Shown piece after piece: positions 7,934 to 14,659 of a stretch of DNA of 42,943 bases. The notes under the pieces were generated by a model that worked only from the letters and a program-made list of their open reading frames with translations, did no database searches and had not been told where the DNA came from. Origin of the DNA: Clostridiales bacterium (GTDB lineage Bacteria; Bacillota; Clostridia; Lachnospirales; WQUN01); the NCBI GenBank assembly GCA_031269465.1, contig JAISZB010000290.1:1-42943 (forward strand), read 5' to 3'. Position numbers and translations under genes: made by a program. Position 1 is the stretch's first letter; each line of letters opens with the position of its first letter.

Positions 7934-9418
7934 TTAAGAAGCGTTGATTTTCGGGGCGGGGCGCTTGAAGCTTCTTTCAAAGGCGTCCGCCAGGCAGAGA
8001 ATTTTGGAGTCGCTCCAGCGCGATCCCGTCATCATAAGGCCTATGGGGAGCCCGTCTGAAGTCAAGCCGCAAGGCGTGGAGAGGGAAGGAAGCCCAGCCA
8101 GCGCCGCGCCTACAGTGCAGATGTCGGCGAGGTAAAGCTGGGCTGGATCTTCCGGCACGGCGTCGAAAGCGAAGGCCGCCATCGGGCTCGCCGGAGAAAG
8201 TATGGCGTCATAGGTTTCGAAAAGGCGAGAATACTCGCTTCTAAGAGCGTTTGCCAGACGGGTGGCTTTGATGTAGTAATCATCATAGTAGCCGCTGCAC
8301 AGGGCGTAGCTTCCGAGAAGTATCCTGCGCTTGACTTCCCATCCGAAGCCCTCGGCCCTGCTCTTTTCGACCAGGTCTTCATAGCTTGAGGGCTTATTGA
8401 TCCTATGGCCGTAGCGCACTCCGTCAAAGCGCGACAAGTTGGCTGACGCTTCAGCGGATGATATGAGGTAGTACGCGGGGACGGCGTGCTCCAGGATTGG
8501 GATGGATATTTCGCTTACTTGGCAGCCTGCGTTCCGGTACCATTCGGCTGCATTTAAAACGGCTTGCCTGGTTTCCGGCTCGACGCTCTCACCTAAAAGC
8601 TCCTTGACAACTCCCAGATGGATTTCAGGGGCTTTCTCTGGAAATTGTTCATAGCGGGAATTCATGAAATCGTCAGCCATGCCTGCGCTTGAGCGCTCTG
8701 CGAAGAGTCCGGTTGAATGCTGGGATGTCTGATCATGCCCATCGGCGCCTGCGACTGCCGCGAGCAGCTGCGCGCAGTCTTTGGCGGATAGACCCAGAGG
8801 GCCTACCTGATCAAGCGAGGAAGCGAATGCTACGCAGCCATAGCGCGATACCATTCCATAGGTTGGGCGCATGCCGGTAATTCCGCAGAAAGAAGCAGGC
8901 TGCCTTATGGATCCTCCAGTATCGGAACCGAGGGCTGCGGAGCAAAGCCCGGCAGAGACCGCAGCGGCGCTGCCGCCGGAGGAGCCGCCGGGAACCCGAT
9001 TTGGATCGAACGGGTTGCGGGTCTTCTTGTAATAAGAGGTCGTTGTGGTTGCGCCCATGGCAAATTCATCCATGTTGAGCTTTCCGAGGAAAACGGCGTC
9101 TTGTGAGCGGAGCTTGGCTACTACAGTGGCGTCATATGGTGGAATGTAGCCTTTAAGCATTTTTGATGCGCATGTAGTTGGCATATCGAAGGTGCACAAG
9201 TTATCCTTGAGTCCTACAGGTATGCCGGTAAAGGCAAGGGATTCACCGCTGTCTATCCGCGCTTGCGCTTTGGCTGCCGCAGCCTCGCAAGCATTGTTTA
9301 CGTGCAGGAAGGCTTCCAGGCCTGAATGCTCTTCGATTCTTTCAAGATAAGAGCGGGTTAACTCTATGGCGGATATTTCACGGCGATCCAGCAGCTGGCG
9401 TTGTTCGATAATACTCAC
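7934..9418 (-). CDS. gatA: Asp-tRNA(Asn)/Glu-tRNA(Gln) amidotransferase subunit A
   Basis: 494-residue amidase subunit that releases ammonia from glutamine or asparagine. The amidase-signature triad is intact: Lys71 (GLKDN), cis-Ser146 in PGGSSGGSAAA, and Ser170 (DTGGSIRQPA). The spacing of 75 and 24 residues is as in characterised GatA. The start is GTG at 9418 with GGAGGAG 5 nt upstream. It follows gatC by 53 nt, a gap that contains a small hairpin. Length and motifs are normal; it is very likely functional. Confidence 0.97.
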   Translation of the reverse strand: MSIIEQRQLLDRREISAIELTRSYLERIEEHSGLEAFLHVNNACEAAAAKAQARIDSGESLAFTGIPVGLKDNLCTFDMPTTCASKMLKGYIPPYDATVVAKLRSQDAVFLGKLNMDEFAMGATTTTSYYKKTRNPFDPNRVPGGSSGGSAAAVSAGLCSAALGSDTGGSIRQPASFCGITGMRPTYGMVSRYGCVAFASSLDQVGPLGLSAKDCAQLLAAVAGADGHDQTSQHSTGLFAERSSAGMADDFMNSRYEQFPEKAPEIHLGVVKELLGESVEPETRQAVLNAAEWYRNAGCQVSEISIPILEHAVPAYYLISSAEASANLSRFDGVRYGHRINKPSSYEDLVEKSRAEGFGWEVKRRILLGSYALCSGYYDDYYIKATRLANALRSEYSRLFETYDAILSPASPMAAFAFDAVPEDPAQLYLADICTVGAALAGLPSLSTPCGLTSDGLPIGLMMTGSRWSDSKILCLADAFERSFKRPAPKINAS

Positions 9419-9437
9419 AAAATCTCCTCCGGACTAG

Positions 9438-9460
9438 AATCCCGCGCAATCTGCGGGATT
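9438..9460 (-). other. Intercistronic hairpin between gatC and gatA
   Basis: AATCCCGC and GCGGGATT form an 8-bp stem with a 7-nt loop just upstream of the gatA ribosome site. On the minus strand no U-tract follows, so a processing or translation-tuning element is likelier than a terminator. Confidence 0.5.
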
Positions 9461-9471
9461 TTTGCAGATCT

Positions 9472-9753
9472 TCATTCTACTATTCTGGGAATGGTGAAAG
9501 TCTGCGGGGGTGAGTCCTCTTCCTGCGAATCGGAAGCTTTGGGACTGCTTTTCACCTCAGCGGCGTCTTCTCGCAGATTTTTCATTCCATCAGGCAGGGG
9601 AATTTCCTGAAGCTGGGGAATGTCTGCGGTCTTTATAGAGTCCATGAGCGTCATTATAGACGCCATGTCCTTTTCCATCTCCTTGAGTTCTTCCAGCGTA
9701 AAATGGATTTTGGACAGCTCAGCGAGTTTCTTTATGTCATTGCCATAACTCAT
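9472..9753 (-). CDS. gatC: Asp-tRNA(Asn)/Glu-tRNA(Gln) amidotransferase subunit C
   Basis: 93-residue small subunit that wraps around GatA and stabilises the GatAB contact. It is recognised by the N-terminal pattern IKKLAELSKIHFTLEELKEM and the downstream run PLPDGMKNLREDAAE, both typical of GatC. I chose the ATG at 9753: GAGGAG is 10 nt upstream of it, whereas an in-frame GTG at 9762 lies too close to that site. It is the first gene of the gatC-gatA-gatB-aspS operon, directly below the T-box terminator. Confidence 0.93.
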   Translation of the reverse strand: MSYGNDIKKLAELSKIHFTLEELKEMEKDMASIMTLMDSIKTADIPQLQEIPLPDGMKNLREDAAEVKSSPKASDSQEEDSPPQTFTIPRIVE

Positions 9754-9805
9754 TATTCGCACTCTCCTCTTTATGCGTCGTTTAACGCATTGGCATGCAA
9801 AAACG

Positions 9806-10110
9806 CAAAAAAGCCCCTCAAATGAATTTGAGGGACGGGAAAACCCGCGGTGCCACCCACATTGGCGCTGGAGCGCCCGCTTTTACTTTCATATTCATTT
9901 GTCAGGACCGGTTCAAAAATAAATGAGCAGGCAATATTGAATAAACGGCGCAACAAGCCTTATTATTTTTAATTCGTCCTTAAGGGCAACGTTGCTCCAA
10001 TTCAATTAGGATTAGGAAAGAGCTTAAGCTTTGCCCGAGCGCTTTAAATCCTGGCTCAACGGAACTTTCAGCCTTGGTTCCGACTCTCTTTATGAGCGTT
10101 TGGTTGAATG
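9806..10110 (-). promoter_or_regulatory. T-box riboswitch controlling gatCAB-aspS
   Basis: The minus strand carries the near-invariant T-box sequence TGGGTGGCACCGCGGG (9844-9859), followed by the terminator stem CCCTCAAAT...ATTTGAGGG and TTTTTT (9807-9836). Upstream, AAAGAGAGTCGG followed by GGCTGAAAG (about 10066-10095) matches the distal Stem I motifs (AGAGAG and GNUG-like loop), with a GGAAC/GUUCC apical stem. T-boxes read uncharged tRNA and let transcription continue. For this operon Asn or Asp is expected, but I could not fix the specifier codon. Stem I 5' sequence may begin near 10110, close to a repeat at 10124-10194. Confidence 0.9.
9807..9836 (-). terminator. T-box-controlled terminator
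   Basis: Minus strand: a 9-bp stem CCCTCAAAT/ATTTGAGGG with a minimal loop, followed by GGCTTTTTT. It sits between the T-box sequence and gatC and is the off-state hairpin of the riboswitch. Confidence 0.9.
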
Positions 10111-10123
10111 GAGGTTTGCCCAT

Positions 10124-10194
10124 ATATGCTGATTTGCAGTCATATGCGCCTATTTTGGAAGCATGCTAGGATTTCATATGCGAATCAGCATGCC
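10124..10194. mobile_element. MITE-like element, copy 5 (short palindrome)
   Basis: Left end TATGCTGATTTGCAGTCATA, right end TTTCATATGCGAATCAGCAT. These are terminal inverted repeats with almost no core left, 71 bp in all. It lies within the transcribed leader upstream of the T-box core. Confidence 0.75.
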
Positions 10195-10287
10195 TAAAAC
10201 GACGCTGCTTACCACTTAAGGCATGGATTATTAGGGTGCGTCGCAACATTCGTTTTCGCGCCCCTGAATGCGCTCACGCAATGAATT

Positions 10288-10410
10288 AATTCGATTCGCA
10301 GTCAAATACGCCTATTTAGAGCGTCCACTTTCAAGGGGCTAAATGCCGATATCAATCGCACTCGCCGCGCAGCCAAGATCCAAATTAGCTTTCATATGCG
10401 AATCAGTATA
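10288..10410. mobile_element. MITE-like element, copy 6 (nearly full length)
   Basis: Left end TTCGCAGTCAAATACGCC, core ATGCCGATATCAATCGCACT, then CGCCGCGCAGCCAAGATCC, right end TTTCATATGCGAATCAGTAT. Its right half (GCCGCGCAGCCAAGATCC) is the uninterrupted counterpart of the insertion site in the nested copy at 31463-31724. It lies between the operon promoter at 10479-10507 and the T-box. Confidence 0.8.
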
Positions 10411-10478
10411 ACTAAGCGAGCGTACGTGCGTCAGCAGTGAAGATTAAACTTGAGCGTCGCTAAATCTCTCAAGCAGTA

Positions 10479-10507
10479 TATATAGCACATTTTTGAAAGT
10501 TCGTCAA
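10479..10507 (-). promoter_or_regulatory. Sigma-A promoter for the T-box/gatCAB-aspS operon
   Basis: Minus strand TTGACG (10502-10507), 17-nt spacer, TATATA (10479-10484). It is the best promoter upstream of the T-box and implies a leader of about 700 nt that includes two repeat copies. An additional promoter nearer the T-box cannot be excluded. Confidence 0.65.
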
Positions 10508-10541
10508 GCGCTTTTTACTGCCATATGCATTTTCAGCTTTT

Positions 10542-11541
10542 TTACCAGTTCAACTCCAGCTGTCTTCCGATCTCTTCAGATCCCTTTTCGGAATAGAAAT
10601 CGAAAGCCTCCTTGATTGCCTGTATGGCGTACGCTTCAAGGGTGAAAGGGCCTGCGCCGGTATCGTTTGCGCTTAAAGTTATGACTGAGTACTGGAAGTT
10701 GTTTAGGAAATCCATGTTCGCATCCGGATCGGATAGGGTGAACTTGTACGAAAAGACAGCCTTTGATCTGCCCGGCATGTATAGGTTACCCAATCGGCCG
10801 TGCCGTCTGAAGCTATTCTGGCGCCGCCTTCCAGAGAAACGCCTGCAGACATGCGCAGGCCTGACGCGGAGTCCCCTGTTGGGGATTGCAAGCTCGACTG
10901 GATGATAGAAAGAGGCGTTCTCGATGTTCCAAACCTGGGAAGAATGCCCGGTATCGCCGAAAAAAAGGCTGTCTTTGAGCTTAGTTTATGAAATATGTTT
11001 TGCCGTCGGCTAGCGACCCGTTTCCAAGCGGCGTGGAGTCTGAGCATATGAATTGTCAGCGCAGAAGATGCACGATGAATTCGGCGGATATCACGCCGTT
11101 TTTGTCCGGCGCGCTTTGTTCTTCATATGCCAGGCCCTTTTGGTTCACTCTCCATGTCGGATAGATTCTCGACTTCGTATTCTATGCCGCTTTTCATCAA
11201 ATGTACCTTTTTTGTTGATTATCCATTGAGTGGCGCAAAATGCCGGTATCTGCATTTCGCGCCACTCAATGGATAATCAACAAAAAAAGGCAGTTTTATA
11301 TGAAAAGCAGTATATATACGACTTAGCGCCGGGAATTATATTGTTGCTCTCGTCGGCGAAGCCGCCCGGATAAGCGACTGCGCCGCAATCTGAAAAAGTT
11401 CGCCGGCCCTAGGCAAAAGCAGGGCGGAGCCGTCGCCATTTGCCGTATACGCCCTCCTGGAGAGCCGTTGCGGCCAGCAGAATGATTGCCGCTGCGCTTA
11501 TGACAATGATGATGAATCTTCTTCAAACCCATGCCAATCAC
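10542..11541 (-). pseudogene. Decayed gene for an exported or membrane-anchored protein
   Basis: The minus strand carries protein-like sequence that changes frame repeatedly. It begins with GTG at 11541 or ATG at 11532 (MGLKK), then shifts frame into a clear signal anchor RFIIIVISAAAIILLAATAL. It continues as PGGFADESNNIIPGAKSY, is interrupted by a repeat (11183-11314), and resumes as YPTWRVNQKGLAYEEQSAP, DSTPLGNGSLADGKTYFIN and DSLFFGDTGHSSQVWNIENA. It ends with an 80-residue open tail (YKFTLSDPDANMDFLNN...GRQLELNW) at 10542. At least four frameshifts and one insertion mean it is dead. I do not recognise the family; the pieces resemble an exported hypothetical protein. A good promoter survives upstream at 11910-11938. 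Confidence 0.65.
11183..11314. mobile_element. MITE-like element, copy 7 (full, inside pseudogene)
   Basis: 132 bp from TATGCCGCTTTTCATCAAAT to TATGAAAAGCAGTATA. The core is nearly a perfect palindrome: TTGATTATCCATTGAGTGGC is mirrored by GCCACTCAATGGATAATCAA around TGCCGGTATCTGCA. It interrupts the decayed gene at 10542-11541. Confidence 0.85.
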
Positions 11542-11623
11542 GCCTTTTTTGCAGGCTGCGCCTGCAAAGCCAGCTGCTTCAAAGCGCGACTGAAAAGCCT
11601 GAATGAAACTTAAACGGCTCTGA

Positions 11624-11752
11624 TATACCGCTTTTCATCAAATGTTCCTTTTTTTGTTGATTATCCATTGAGTGGTGCGACTGATATCGGCGCTTCGCAC
11701 TCGCTGTATAATCAAGCTCCAAAAAAGGCAGTTTTATATGAAAAGCAGTATA
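11624..11752. mobile_element. MITE-like element, copy 8 (full length)
   Basis: 129 bp. Left end TATACCGCTTTTCATCAAAT, core TCCATTGAGTGGTGCGACTG then ATATCGGCGCTTCGCACTCG, right end TTTTATATGAAAAGCAGTAT. It has the same orientation class as copy 7, with one TCAAATG-type and one ATATAAAA-type end. It lies between the promoter at 11910-11938 and the decayed gene. Confidence 0.85.
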
Positions 11753-12293
11753 GATGGCTAAAAACCTCAAGCCTAAAAGCGATTAGTACTCTAACAGCGA
11801 GGGATCGCGCTAATGCTGAATAGAATGAGCTTGCAGCAAAGTAACGCTTCTTTCAACAAATTGCTTGGCATATGCCGGCAGAATATTGCAAATACCCAAT
11901 TATTCAACCATTGTAGCATATTCTGCATTGACTGTCAATTTTCGACGAGGTTGGCGAATTAAATTTAATTGCATTTCGAATGGAAAAAATGAAATTTATA
12001 TAGTATAATAAAGCGTATTGACTGATTGTGCGATTTACGCCAGTTTTCAAGCTCTTCTGGAAATCTTCCCTCAGGATTGAACTTGGCGGGCGCATTTTCT
12101 TGGAAAATAATTAAATAAGGCGGATAATGACGATCAAAAGATAAAATTCGCGCCACTGTGATGAAATCTCTTTTCAGGAGAGCTTTTATAATGTATTATT
12201 AAGTATGGCTGATGCGGCTTGCGCGAAAAAACCTGAACATAAGCGCAGGCTGATTAAGAAAGGCTGGCGGAGATTATACAAAAGGAGGAAGTT
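11753..12293. other. Intergenic region upstream of pyrB
   Basis: It contains the minus-strand promoter at 11910-11938 and an AT-rich tract at 11960-12015. The pyrB side has a TATAAT hexamer at 12187-12192 without a good -35 partner, and the pyrB ribosome site. I see no PyrR-type attenuator, terminator or other gene. Confidence 0.4.
11910..11938 (-). promoter_or_regulatory. Sigma-A promoter facing the decayed gene
   Basis: Minus strand TTGACA (11933-11938), 17-nt spacer, TACAAT (11910-11915). Near-perfect; the only minus-strand coding sequence below it is the decayed gene starting at 11541. Confidence 0.7.
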
Positions 12294-13202
12294 ATGAGGC
12301 ATGTCATTGAACCTACTGATCTGACGTTGGAAGAACAAAGCGAGCTTATAGCTGAAGCGTCTCTGATAATGCGAAATCCTTCACGCTACGCGGAGGTTTG
12401 CAGGGGAAAGATTCTGGCTTCTCTGTTTTACGAGCCCAGCACTCGGACGAGGTTGAGCTTCGAGTCCGCGATGATCTCACTTGGCGGCAGCGTAATTGGA
12501 TTTGCCAGCGGAGATGTCTCTTCTGCGGCTAAAGGCGAGAGCATAGCCGATACCATAAGGGTTGCGGGATGCTATGCGGACATCTGCGCTATTAGGCATC
12601 CAAAGGAAGGCTCGGCTCTGGTTGCTTCGCAGTTTTCCACCATACCCGTCATTAACGCAGGGGATGGCGGCCATGAGCATCCTACTCAGACATATACAGA
12701 CATCTTGACTATAAATGCAGTCAAGGGCCGGCTGGAGAATATGACGGTCGGGCTCTGCGGAGATTTGAAGTTCGGACGTACGGTTCATTCACTGATAAAG
12801 ACTCTTTCTCTGCATCCAGGAAACAAGTTTCTTCTGGCATCTCCGGAAGAGCTGGCGATTCCGGACTACATCAAGTGGATTCTGAGAGATAGGGGCTGTG
12901 AGTTCGAGGAAACCAGGGATCTGGAAGGCGCAATAGGAAAGATGGACATCCTGTATATGACTCGGGTGCAGAAAGAGCGCTTTTTCAACGAAGAGGACTA
13001 TGTTAGGCTCAAGGACAGCTATATTTTGGATATGGCCAAGCTGGAAGGCGCAAAGCCCGATTTGGCGATACTGCATCCGCTTCCTCGCGTCAATGAAATA
13101 TCTGTGGAGGTAGACAAAGATCCAAGGGCCGTTTACTTTTACCAGGCAATGTGCGGGAAATTTGTCAGGATGGCGCTGATTAAGAAGCTGTTGGACCTTT
13201 GA
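12294..13202 (+). CDS. pyrB: Aspartate carbamoyltransferase catalytic subunit
   Basis: 302-residue enzyme joining carbamoyl phosphate and aspartate in the first committed step of pyrimidine synthesis. Landmarks: the carbamoyl-phosphate loop [13 protein letters not shown] (S49-T50-R51-T52), the GHEHPTQ motif and the C-terminal [19 protein letters not shown] stands 8 nt before the ATG, a very strong site. It is followed by pyrI on the same strand, which implies the allosteric ATCase form with regulatory subunits. The gap to pyrI holds a large inverted repeat. Confidence 0.97.
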   Translation: MRHVIEPTDLTLEEQSELIAEASLIMRNPSRYAEVCRGKILASLFYEPSTRTRLSFESAMISLGGSVIGFASGDVSSAAKGESIADTIRVAGCYADICAIRHPKEGSALVASQFSTIPVINAGDGGHEHPTQTYTDILTINAVKGRLENMTVGLCGDLKFGRTVHSLIKTLSLHPGNKFLLASPEELAIPDYIKWILRDRGCEFEETRDLEGAIGKMDILYMTRVQKERFFNEEDYVRLKDSYILDMAKLEGAKPDLAILHPLPRVNEISVEVDKDPRAVYFYQAMCGKFVRMALIKKLLDL

Positions 13203-13221
13203 GCCCCTTTAAAATTGGAGC

Positions 13222-13288
13222 TGAAAAGTCAAATTTTATTTCTCAGCCTCATGAGCGGCTTGCAGGAAAAATAAAATTTGACTTTTCA
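13222..13288. other. 20-bp perfect inverted repeat between pyrB and pyrI
   Basis: TGAAAAGTCAAATTTTATTT at 13222-13241 is exactly complementary to 13269-13288, with a 27-nt spacer. The stem is AT-rich and has no T-tract after it, so it is not an ordinary terminator. The rest of the pyrB-pyrI gap (to 13495) holds one weaker GGCGG...CCGCC hairpin near 13445-13468. Confidence 0.75.
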
Positions 13289-13495
13289 ACTTAGGAGTTT
13301 TTCGATGGTTTTTTAAGCCTTATTCAGAAAAGAATGGAAATTGCTTGAACTGGGAACAATAATAGGTGCGTTTGCTTAAGAAGCGGATGAGGCGAACCGA
13401 AAACAGGCTGACGGGATCTAAGCTGGATGCTTCCATACGTTGCAGGCGGTATGGGGAGACAGCCGCCCTCATTAAATCCAGAAAGGAAATGAAAG

Positions 13496-13915
13496 ATGCT
13501 AAGCATTGACAGCATTGAAAAGGGAGTAGTAATTGATCACATAAAGGCGGGCAAGGCGATGCAGATATACTCCTACCTGAACCTGGACGTGCTCGACTGC
13601 AGCGTCGCGGTCATTAAGAACGCAAAAAGCGCCAAACTGGGTAAGAAAGACATAATTAAAATCGAAGATAGAATAGATGTTGATCTGAACATCCTGGGCT
13701 ACATGGATCCAAATATAACAGTCAATGTCATTGAAGGCGGGATGATCACTTCAAAGCTCAAGCTGACGCTTCCCGACAGGCTGGTCAATGTTATAAAGTG
13801 CAAGAACCCCAGATGCGTAACATCCATTGAGCAAGAGATAGCGCATGTATTCAAGCTGAGCGACAAGCAGCAAAAAGTGTATAGATGCGTCTACTGCGAG
13901 CAGGAGCAAAAATAG
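13496..13915 (+). CDS. pyrI: Aspartate carbamoyltransferase regulatory subunit
   Basis: 139-residue regulatory chain that binds CTP/ATP and links catalytic trimers. Visible: the N-terminal nucleotide domain (EKGVVIDHIKAGKAMQIY) and the C-terminal zinc domain with four cysteines at 102, 107, 131 and 134 (CKNPRC...CVYC), the expected zinc ligands. AAAGGAAA lies about 8 nt before the ATG. The gene lies 293 nt after pyrB, further than usual for these pairs, with a large inverted repeat between. Confidence 0.96.
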   Translation: MLSIDSIEKGVVIDHIKAGKAMQIYSYLNLDVLDCSVAVIKNAKSAKLGKKDIIKIEDRIDVDLNILGYMDPNITVNVIEGGMITSKLKLTLPDRLVNVIKCKNPRCVTSIEQEIAHVFKLSDKQQKVYRCVYCEQEQK

Positions 13916-13991
13916 GCTGCACCAATTAATTCCAATAGAAATACATAATTTTGCATAAACCCGTTTATGCTAATTAATGCTCCATGCTGGA

Positions 13992-14099
13992 TTAAATCTT
14001 TTTCGGCGCGTCTGTTTCCAAATCTTCAAAGGGAGAGCATTGGATCTGTCCATGAACCTCCCCTTCAGGCATAAACTTGGCATGGCCTGCAATTCTGTT
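13992..14099 (-). pseudogene. C-terminal remnant of an unidentified gene
   Basis: A 35-residue minus-strand frame ends at TAA (13992-13994) and reads like a protein C-terminus: RIAGHAKFMPEGEVHGQI followed by QCSPFEDLETDAPKKI. There is no start or ribosome site, and the frame stops at the edge of the repeat beginning at 14109. I do not recognise the family. It may be a stub left by an insertion or deletion. Confidence 0.35.
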
Positions 14100-14108
14100 T
14101 CAATTTCG

Positions 14109-14372
14109 AGTATGCTGATTTCATTTTCAATATGAAAGCTCCTATTATACTGCTTTTCATATAAAACTGCCTTTTTTTGGAGCTTGATTATACAGCGAGT
14201 GCGAAATGCATTTCGCGCCTTTCAATGGATAACCAAGCTCCAAAAAAGGATCATTTGATGAAAAGCGGTATAGCTTGGCTGCGCAGGGAGTGCGAAATGC
14301 CTTTTTCTGAATATCGCGCCTTGGAAGTGGAAGTCAGGTTCCAAAATAGGTGCATTGACTGCAATCGGTATA
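14109..14372. mobile_element. Nested pair of MITE-like elements, copies 9 (outer) and 10 (inner)
   Basis: The inner full copy (14146-14272) runs from TATACTGCTTTTCATATAAA to GATGAAAAGCGGTATA. It interrupts an outer copy whose left end (TATGCTGATTT...ATATGAAAGCTCC) lies at 14109-14145 and whose continuation (GCTTGGCTGCGCAGGGAGTG) and right end (GGTGCATTGACTGCAATCG) run to 14372. The join is at a TA. The remainder of the pyrI to 14660 gap holds a small GCATAAA/TTTATGC hairpin at 13953-13970 and a structured segment at 14547-14630. Confidence 0.8.
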
Positions 14373-14546
14373 GCCGCGCGCATCCCGCATGTCTTTCCTC
14401 ATATTCATGCTGAAGGAGGATGGCAAATCGCGTTGAACAATCTGCCCTGGATTTTGCGGCCGCCTTTTGAGGGCGTTCCTTAGAATTCATGAGGAGAAGG
14501 GATTTTTGCCGATGGGTTTTAAGGCGCGCTTTAGGATTAGCGAAAA

Positions 14547-14630
14547 AAGCCCCTAAATAGACTTAAAAGGCCGGAACTAGCGCATAGGGGCTTCCTCGAA
14601 AGCCTTTCGGCCTCTCGAAGGTTCGATAAT
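14547..14630 (+). other. Possible structured 5' UTR of the zinc-ribbon protein gene
   Basis: AAGCCCCTA (14547-14555) pairs with TAGGGGCTT (14585-14593). Next to it TCGAA..CCTT pairs with AAGG TTCGA (about 14596-14626). Two adjacent stems directly before the gene suggest a regulatory leader. Function unknown, no known motif recognised. Confidence 0.35.
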
Positions 14631-14659
14631 CCTTATTTGACTTGATTGAGGTGAGTATA

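Noticed and set aside
9438..9460. Terminator between gatC and gatA
   Set aside because: On the coding strand the stem is not followed by a U-tract, and gatA has to be co-expressed with gatC.
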